Positions 1 to 4,458 of a stretch of DNA of 8,544 nt are shown here, in pieces. Made by a program: the position numbers and the translations under genes. Where the stretch lies: positions 1-8,544 of the forward strand of contig JARRNJ010000091.1 of the NCBI GenBank assembly GCA_037385045.1. The letters are read 5' to 3'. Under the pieces are notes generated by a model, which saw nothing but the letters and a program-made list of their open reading frames with translations, searched no databases and was not told the origin of the DNA. How positions within the stretch are numbered: the first letter of the stretch is position 1; the number at the start of each line of letters is the position of its first letter. Source of the stretch: JARRNJ01 sp037385045. Its GTDB lineage: Bacteria > Pseudomonadota > Gammaproteobacteria > JASBUN01.

Positions 1-117
1 CCCGGCGCTGAGCGCGGCGTCGCGGGCGGCCACCGCGCGGCGGTGACGGCGCCCCCGGAGATGCAGGTAGACACCCCAGATCAACAGCATGGGTGCCAGG
101 TAAATGGTCAGTGTCAA
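1..117 (-). CDS. N-terminus of a divergent membrane-anchored protein (partial; runs off the left edge)
   Basis: Read leftwards from a TTG at 117-115, this frame stays open to the window edge (39 codons). It begins LTLTIYLAPMLLIWGVYLHL, one hydrophobic helix, followed by a strongly basic stretch (RGRRHRRAV) and then an Ala-rich, probably helical segment. That is a typical N-terminal anchor with its basic end in the cytoplasm. On the minus strand AGGGGG lies 6 bases before the TTG, a good ribosome binding site that favours it over the internal ATG at 90-88. Its divergent position suggests co-regulation with the cytochrome genes. From memory, similar N-termini occur on membrane-anchored 4Fe-4S/FAD NAD(P)-binding oxidoreductases encoded beside multiheme cytochromes, but no Fe-S or nucleotide-binding motif lies inside the window. 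The identity is therefore a guess, and the existence of the gene is only moderately sure. Confidence 0.5.
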   Translation of the reverse strand, partial: MTLTIYLAPMLLIWGVYLHLRGRRHRRAVAARDAALSAG

Positions 118-244
118 AAGAGGCCCCCTGATCCCAATCCTTTGCTCGACAGCGGCTGGAAAAGCGCCCGGAGGCGCACCAAGCGCCCCGCGCGGCCGGT
201 GACCCCGGCGGCGCGACGCGGCCCCGCCCCACCGGACTTGCGCC

Positions 245-250
245 TATAAT
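245..250 (+). promoter_or_regulatory. -10 box of the probable rightward operon promoter
   Basis: TATAAT is a perfect sigma70 -10 hexamer, standing out in GC-rich DNA. There is no recognisable -35 hexamer 16-18 bases upstream (that stretch is C-rich) and no TG extension, so the promoter would probably need an activator. Transcription would begin near 256-258. The opposite strand carries TATTAT over 251-246, so the same island could also serve the divergent gene. Confidence 0.45.
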
Positions 251-257
251 AGCATTC

Positions 258-272
258 GTGGAAAATTTTCCC
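258..272. promoter_or_regulatory. Candidate operator, copy 1 (GTGGAAAATTTTCCC)
   Basis: The core GGAAAATTTTCC (260-271) is a perfect 12-base palindrome. It sits right at the predicted transcription start of the rightward operon, where a repressor would block initiation. A related 15-mer, matching at 12 of 15 positions, lies at 4366-4380 in front of the 31-heme cytochrome gene. The regulator is unknown, and the function is inferred only from symmetry, position and recurrence. Confidence 0.35.
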
Positions 273-290
273 GCATACTTGGGTGCATTC

Positions 291-306
291 TGTGGGATTG
301 ATCACA
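291..306. promoter_or_regulatory. CRP/Vfr-like dyad
   Basis: TGTGGGATTGATCACA matches the CRP half-sites TGTGA-N6-TCACA at 9 of 10 positions, with correct 6-base spacing. It lies downstream of the rightward -10 box, an unusual place for activation there. It is centred about 60 bases upstream of a possible leftward start near 239, a classical activator distance. A chance match is possible. Confidence 0.25.
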
Positions 307-418
307 GATTCCGGGCCGCGGCAGCGGGCACCATGCGCGGAAACCCGCCCCACGGTCGTGGCGCGGGATGGCCGGGACGCGCGGGCATGGGGCCTGCGCC
401 TGTGCGGAGAGTCGACCG

Positions 419-1807
419 ATGAACCCAATCTGGATCACGTCCGGCGCCGTTGCGGCGCTGGTGCTCATCGTGGGTGTGGTGTATTTCCGCCGGCGTCGGG
501 CCCGCCGTTCACAGGCGCCGGCGCCCGACGGCGCCGCGGCAACCCGCCCCGTCCTGGGCCGGGTGGCCTGGTGGGCGGTGCCGTTGCTGGCCTTTACCAT
601 CCCGGCCGGGGCGGTGATGTTGTACCTGCAGCTCAACCCCCCCACCCCCGGTTTCCGCGCCGACTGGGCCAGCCCGCACCTGGGCCTGGACGTGCACGGC
701 GACGGCGGCGGCCTGATGGGCGCCACCACGCCGTCCGCGCCGGCGGCGGCCGGCGGCGGCAAGATCGACTCGGTGGCCGACATGGCCGCGCGCCTGGCCC
801 AACGCCTGCAATCCCATCCTGACGACGCCGCCGGCTGGACCCTGCTGGGACGCTCCTACGAATACCTGAAGCGCTACGGCGACGCGGCGCGGGCCTATGG
901 CCGGGCGCTGCAGGCCGGCGCGGCGGGCGCCGGGTTGCGCGACCGCATGGCCCGCATGCAGCGCCTGGCGGGCAGCGCCGCCCACGCACCCGCCCCGGCC
1001 AAAACCGCCCCCAACCTGGACGCGACCGCGGCCGCGCTGAAGCAACGCCTGGCCGGCCATCCCGACGATGCCGGCGCCTGGACGCGGCTGGCACACATCT
1101 ACCAGCGGATCGGCCGCTATGCCGACGCCAGCGCCGCCTACGCCCGGCTGACGGAGCTCAAACCGGCCGACGCGCGGGCCTGGGCGGACTATGCCGACAC
1201 CCTGGCCGCGGCCGGGGACAAACGGCTCACCGGCCGCCCGGAGAAGCTCATCGCCAAGGCCCTGGCCCTGGATCCCAACGAACCCAAAGCCCTGTGGCTG
1301 GCCGGCACCGCGGCCATGGAGCAACACCGGCCGAAGCAGGCGCTGCAGTACTGGCAACGGCTGCGCGGCGTGCTGCCCCCCGGTTCCCACGACGCCCGGG
1401 TCCTGGACAGCAACATCCGTGAAGCGCGCAGCGCGGCCGGCGAGCCCGCGGCGCCCGCCGCGGCCGCCGTCACCGGCACCGTACGCATCGATCCGAAACT
1501 TGCCGCGACGGTGTCGCCCGATGACACCGTGTTCATCTATGCACGGGCGGTCAAGGGCCCGCCGATGCCGTTGGCGGTGCTGCGCAAACGGGTCAAGGAC
1601 CTGCCCCTGCAGTTCCGGCTGACCGATGCCATGGCCATGCTGCCGTCGATGAAGCTGTCGCAATTTTCCCGGGTGCGGGTTACCGCCCGGGTATCGCGCA
1701 CCGGCAACGCCGTGGCGCAGCCCGGAGACCTGACCAGCGCTTCCCGGCAGGTGCAGGTCGGCAGCGGCAAGGGCATCCAGCTGACCATCAGCAAACCGGT
1801 GTCATGA
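419..1807 (+). CDS. ccmI: CcmI/CycH-like cytochrome c maturation protein with TPRs
   Basis: The 462-residue product has two membrane helices (about 5-22 and 50-70) joined by a short basic cytoplasmic loop. A periplasmic part follows, with TPR-like repeats at about 117-165, 201-247 and 249-318; several share the PDDA.W..L...Y...RY.DA pattern. Residues 352-458 form the C-terminal domain typical of CcmI, including SPDDTVFIYARA, GPPMPLAV and GNAVAQPGDL. CcmI (CycH) presents apocytochrome c to the CcmF/H heme lyase. The inter-helix loop is only about 28 residues, shorter than I recall for standard CcmI, where it carries a leucine-zipper-like region. No other ccm gene is visible. The ATG at 419 is preferred over an in-frame ATG at 368 because GGAGA (406-410) lies 8 bases before it and the first helix then starts at once. 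The stop overlaps the next start (ATGA). It is probably a second, dedicated CcmI for the downstream multiheme cytochromes. Confidence 0.85.
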   Translation: MNPIWITSGAVAALVLIVGVVYFRRRRARRSQAPAPDGAAATRPVLGRVAWWAVPLLAFTIPAGAVMLYLQLNPPTPGFRADWASPHLGLDVHGDGGGLMGATTPSAPAAAGGGKIDSVADMAARLAQRLQSHPDDAAGWTLLGRSYEYLKRYGDAARAYGRALQAGAAGAGLRDRMARMQRLAGSAAHAPAPAKTAPNLDATAAALKQRLAGHPDDAGAWTRLAHIYQRIGRYADASAAYARLTELKPADARAWADYADTLAAAGDKRLTGRPEKLIAKALALDPNEPKALWLAGTAAMEQHRPKQALQYWQRLRGVLPPGSHDARVLDSNIREARSAAGEPAAPAAAAVTGTVRIDPKLAATVSPDDTVFIYARAVKGPPMPLAVLRKRVKDLPLQFRLTDAMAMLPSMKLSQFSRVRVTARVSRTGNAVAQPGDLTSASRQVQVGSGKGIQLTISKPVS

Positions 1808-2772
1808 CGCGGCGGTCACACGCCGCCAACAGGTACAGAACCATGGACCAGGCAACTTCGTCCGCAAACACAGTCGGCAAGGTCAAGACGCTGCGGCGGC
1901 GCGACGGCGCGGCGCCGCGCACCGGTCCGTCGGCCATCGGCCGCTGGCTCAACGTGCTGTTCTACCTGCTGATCATCGCCGCGCTCTACGACGGCTGGCA
2001 CAACCGCAACGATCAGCTCCTCACCGCCGAGTCCGGCGCCGGCTATATCCTGGGGATCGTCGGCGGCTCGATGATGCTGTCGATGTTCTTCTATTCGCTG
2101 CGCAAACGCGCCCGCTTCATGCGCCGCATGCTGCCGATCCGCTACTGGTTCCAGACCCACATGACCCTCGGCGTGCTCGGTCCGACGCTGATTCTGTACC
2201 ACTCCAACTTTCACCTCGGGTCCCTCAACAGCCGCGTGGCCCTGCTGTGCATGCTGGTGGTGGCCGGCAGCGGTCTCGTCGGCCGCTTCATCTACACGCG
2301 CATCCACGTCGGCCTGTACGGCAAGAAAGCCACGCTGGAAAGCCTGCGGCTCGACGCCGACCGCATCAAGGAGGTGTTTTCCACCGAGCTGCCGTTCGCA
2401 CCGGCGCTGGTTGCGCGCCTGGACGCCTACGAGCGGATGGTGCAGACGCCGCCGGCCGGCGTGCTCGCCGGTGCGCTGCGCCACCTGACCCTGGGCATCC
2501 GCACCCGCTTCACCTACCTGGCGCTGCGCCGGCTGGTGCACCGCCTGTCCGCCGCCGAGGGCCGCGCGCGCGGCTGGCGGCGGCGCCAACGCCGCGCGGT
2601 GTGCCGCCAGGTCTGCCGGCACGTGGGACTGCACTTGGCCACCGTGCGCAAGGTGTCCGAGCTGAGCTTCTATGAACGGCTGTTCTCCCTGTGGCACGTG
2701 CTGCACGTACCGCTGTTCATCATGATGGTCATCTCGGCGATCGTGCACGTGATCGCCGTGCACATGTACTGA
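1804..2772 (+). CDS. Five-helix membrane protein, candidate di-heme cytochrome b
   Basis: I do not recognise a named family. The 322-residue product has a basic N-terminal tail, then hydrophobic helices at about 48-64, 79-98, 118-137, 143-163 and 294-319, with a long basic soluble loop (about 165-290) before the last. Helix 3 carries His119 and His133; helix 5 carries His301 and His315. Both pairs are 14 residues apart, the spacing of the heme ligands in the cytochrome b of bc1 complexes, where one heme lies near each membrane face. The protein is therefore probably a di-heme b-type cytochrome handling quinol or quinone. His137, His298 and His320 are further candidates. The ATG at 1804 overlaps the upstream stop, suggesting translational coupling; ATG 1843 is an alternative, with AGG 9 bases upstream, and would drop 13 residues. 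The 21-heme cytochrome gene follows 3 bases after the stop, so the two products are probable partners. The CDS itself is certain; the heme role is inferred. Confidence 0.85.
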   Translation: MTRRSHAANRYRTMDQATSSANTVGKVKTLRRRDGAAPRTGPSAIGRWLNVLFYLLIIAALYDGWHNRNDQLLTAESGAGYILGIVGGSMMLSMFFYSLRKRARFMRRMLPIRYWFQTHMTLGVLGPTLILYHSNFHLGSLNSRVALLCMLVVAGSGLVGRFIYTRIHVGLYGKKATLESLRLDADRIKEVFSTELPFAPALVARLDAYERMVQTPPAGVLAGALRHLTLGIRTRFTYLALRRLVHRLSAAEGRARGWRRRQRRAVCRQVCRHVGLHLATVRKVSELSFYERLFSLWHVLHVPLFIMMVISAIVHVIAVHMY

Positions 2773-2775
2773 GCC

Positions 2776-4350
2776 ATGCCGCGGTTGTACCGGATTCGAT
2801 ATTGCGCCTGGCTCGGCCTGCTCGCCCTGCTGAGTCTGCCGCTGGGCACGCGGGCGGCGGACGTGGAAACCCTGGTGATGCCCGGCCCCCTGATCCAGGG
2901 CCATGCCAAATACGAAACCCAGTGCTCGCGCTGCCACGCCAAATTCAGCAAGAAACGGCAAAGCACCCTGTGCCTGGCCTGCCACAAGAAAGTCGCCGGC
3001 GACATCCGTGGCGGGAAGGGCTACCACGGCCGGATCGAGAACATCCGCACCACGGAATGCAAGAGCTGCCACACCGACCACAAAGGACGCAACGCCGACA
3101 TCGTGCAGTTGGACCGGGAGACGTTCGACCACCGCAAGACGGATTTCATGCTCAAGGGCGCCCACCGCGGGGTCGCCTGCACCAGCTGTCACAAGAGCGA
3201 CAAGCCGTTCCGCGACGCGCCATCACGCTGCGTCAGCTGTCATCGCAAGGATGACCGCCACAAAGGGCGCCTCGGCGACGACTGCGGCAGCTGCCACGAT
3301 GCCCGCGCCTGGAACCGGCCGCACTTCGACCACAGCAAAACCGACTACCCGCTCGTGGGCCGGCACAAAAAGGTCGCCTGCAACGGCTGTCACATCAATC
3401 AGCGCTACAAGAAGACGCCCACCACCTGCTATTCCTGCCACGCGGTGCAGGACGTGCACGCCGGCCGGTACGGGCGCAAATGCGATTCGTGCCACAGCCC
3501 GTCGGGCTGGAAAAAATCGAAGTTCAATCACGACAAGGACACGGATTTTCCCCTGCACGGCGCCCACAAGGACGTGCCGTGCAGTCAATGCCATGCCAAG
3601 GATCCGTTCAAACACAAGATCGCCAGCACCTGTTACAGCTGCCACCGCTACGACGACCGGCACAACGGGCGCTACGGCAAGAAGTGCGAAACCTGCCACG
3701 AGGACACCGGATGGAGCAGGGTTTCCTTCAACCACGACAAGGACACCGACTTTCCGTTGCGCGGCGCCCACCGCAAGGCCGACTGCGATGCCTGCCACCA
3801 GGGCCCCCTGAGCCGCTCGCTGAGCGTCAAGTGTGTCGCCTGCCACCGCGCCGACGACGTCCACCGGGGACAACAGGGCACCGACTGCGCCCAGTGCCAC
3901 AACGAGTCGAGCTGGAACGGCCGGGTCCTGTTCGACCACGGGCTGACCCGGTTCCCGTTGGTCGGCCAGCATGCCGTGGTTCCCTGCGAGGAATGTCACG
4001 CCAACGCCACCTACAAGAACACGCCCACCGACTGCGCCTCCTGCCACGCGGGCAAGGACGCCCACCACAAACGCCTGGGCAGCAACTGCGAGCAATGCCA
4101 CAACCCCAGCGGCTGGAATCTGTGGCACTTCGACCACGACACCCAGACCGACTATCCCCTCAAGGGCTCCCACCGGGGCCTGCAGTGCGAGGCGTGCCAC
4201 ACGCGCCCGGCCGGCGGACAGAAACCCGTGCATCTGTCCGACAGCTGCTACGCCTGCCACCAGGCGGATGACACCCACCGCGGCGGTTTCGGGACAAATT
4301 GTGGCCGCTGTCACGAAACCAGCTCGTTCTCCGACGTGCATATGCCATAG
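2776..4350 (+). CDS. Exported 21-heme c-type cytochrome of seven tri-heme modules
   Basis: The 524-residue product starts with a Sec signal peptide (basic start, hydrophobic 11-24, likely cleavage after Ala27 in GTRA-AD) and has no lipobox or later membrane helix. It is expected to be a soluble periplasmic or exported protein. I count 21 CXXCH heme-binding motifs, one per 24 mature residues. The first three (Cys50, 66 and 95) lie in an irregular head module. From Cys135 on, six modules of 66-69 residues each hold three motifs, with intervening signatures such as TPT.C.SCH, D(V/R)H.GR.G..C..CH and FDH..TD(F/Y)PL.G.H. The many His outside the motifs can supply second axial ligands, so low-potential bis-His hemes are likely. 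The last module stops just after its third heme. Tri-heme modules recall cytochrome c7/c3-type proteins, and databases would probably call it cytochrome c3 family. No good ribosome binding site is visible; coupling to the gene 3 bases upstream is likely. Confidence 0.92.
   Translation: MPRLYRIRYCAWLGLLALLSLPLGTRAADVETLVMPGPLIQGHAKYETQCSRCHAKFSKKRQSTLCLACHKKVAGDIRGGKGYHGRIENIRTTECKSCHTDHKGRNADIVQLDRETFDHRKTDFMLKGAHRGVACTSCHKSDKPFRDAPSRCVSCHRKDDRHKGRLGDDCGSCHDARAWNRPHFDHSKTDYPLVGRHKKVACNGCHINQRYKKTPTTCYSCHAVQDVHAGRYGRKCDSCHSPSGWKKSKFNHDKDTDFPLHGAHKDVPCSQCHAKDPFKHKIASTCYSCHRYDDRHNGRYGKKCETCHEDTGWSRVSFNHDKDTDFPLRGAHRKADCDACHQGPLSRSLSVKCVACHRADDVHRGQQGTDCAQCHNESSWNGRVLFDHGLTRFPLVGQHAVVPCEECHANATYKNTPTDCASCHAGKDAHHKRLGSNCEQCHNPSGWNLWHFDHDTQTDYPLKGSHRGLQCEACHTRPAGGQKPVHLSDSCYACHQADDTHRGGFGTNCGRCHETSSFSDVHMP
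3178..4347 (+). repeat. Six tandem tri-heme modules (protein-level repeat)
   Basis: Modules begin at Cys135, 202, 269, 338, 404 and 471 of the 21-heme cytochrome, so the period is 66-69 residues (about 200 bases). Each has three CXXCH motifs with gaps of about 15-20, 18 and 32-34 residues between them. The repeats are clear in protein but much diverged in DNA, which implies an old amplification, unlike the array in the next gene. Confidence 0.8.
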
Positions 4351-4458
4351 CGTTGGTGTATATATGTGGTAAAATATCCCACGTATGCAGAAGCCCGGCT
4401 CCCGGCGAAGGTCGTCGAGAACATACAAAAAGCCGCCATCCAGGACCTCGGCCCGATT
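4351..4458 (+). promoter_or_regulatory. Intergenic promoter and leader of the 31-heme cytochrome gene
   Basis: This gap between the cytochrome genes opens with an AT-rich island (4357-4378) in otherwise GC-rich DNA. TGG-TAAAAT at 4367-4375 fits an extended -10 element and would start transcription near 4382. TATATAT at 4359-4365 is an alternative -10. The island also contains GTGGTAAAATATCCC (4366-4380), the second copy of the candidate operator found at 258-272. The leader to the ATG at 4459 would be about 77 bases. No terminator follows the upstream gene, so read-through probably adds to internal initiation. Confidence 0.45.

Larger units (their letters stand above)
118..418. promoter_or_regulatory. 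Divergent intergenic regulatory region
   Basis: This 301-base gap separates the leftward gene from the CcmI-like gene. I find no convincing coding frame in it. Its left half is very GC-rich, while 244-310 is distinctly AT-rich and holds the likely control elements: a TATAAT at 245-250, a 12-base perfect palindrome at 260-271 and a CRP-like dyad at 291-306, each described separately. The predicted rightward leader is about 160 bases long, and the rest of it (310-405) is GC-rich with no clear hairpin plus U-tract. Confidence 0.55.

Noticed and set aside
368..418. Extension of the CcmI-like protein to the ATG at 368
   Set aside because: The extra 17 residues are not part of the membrane anchor, while the ATG at 419 has GGAGA 8 bases upstream.
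283..822. Plus-strand 179-codon frame overlapping the promoter region and the CcmI-like start
   Set aside because: It is Arg/Gly/Pro-rich with no hydrophobic pattern, overlaps the well-supported gene in another frame, and has no ribosome binding site.
4366..4458. Extension of the 31-heme cytochrome to the GTG at 4366
   Set aside because: It would put 31 mostly polar residues before an evident signal peptide, and the GTG lies within the AT-rich promoter island.
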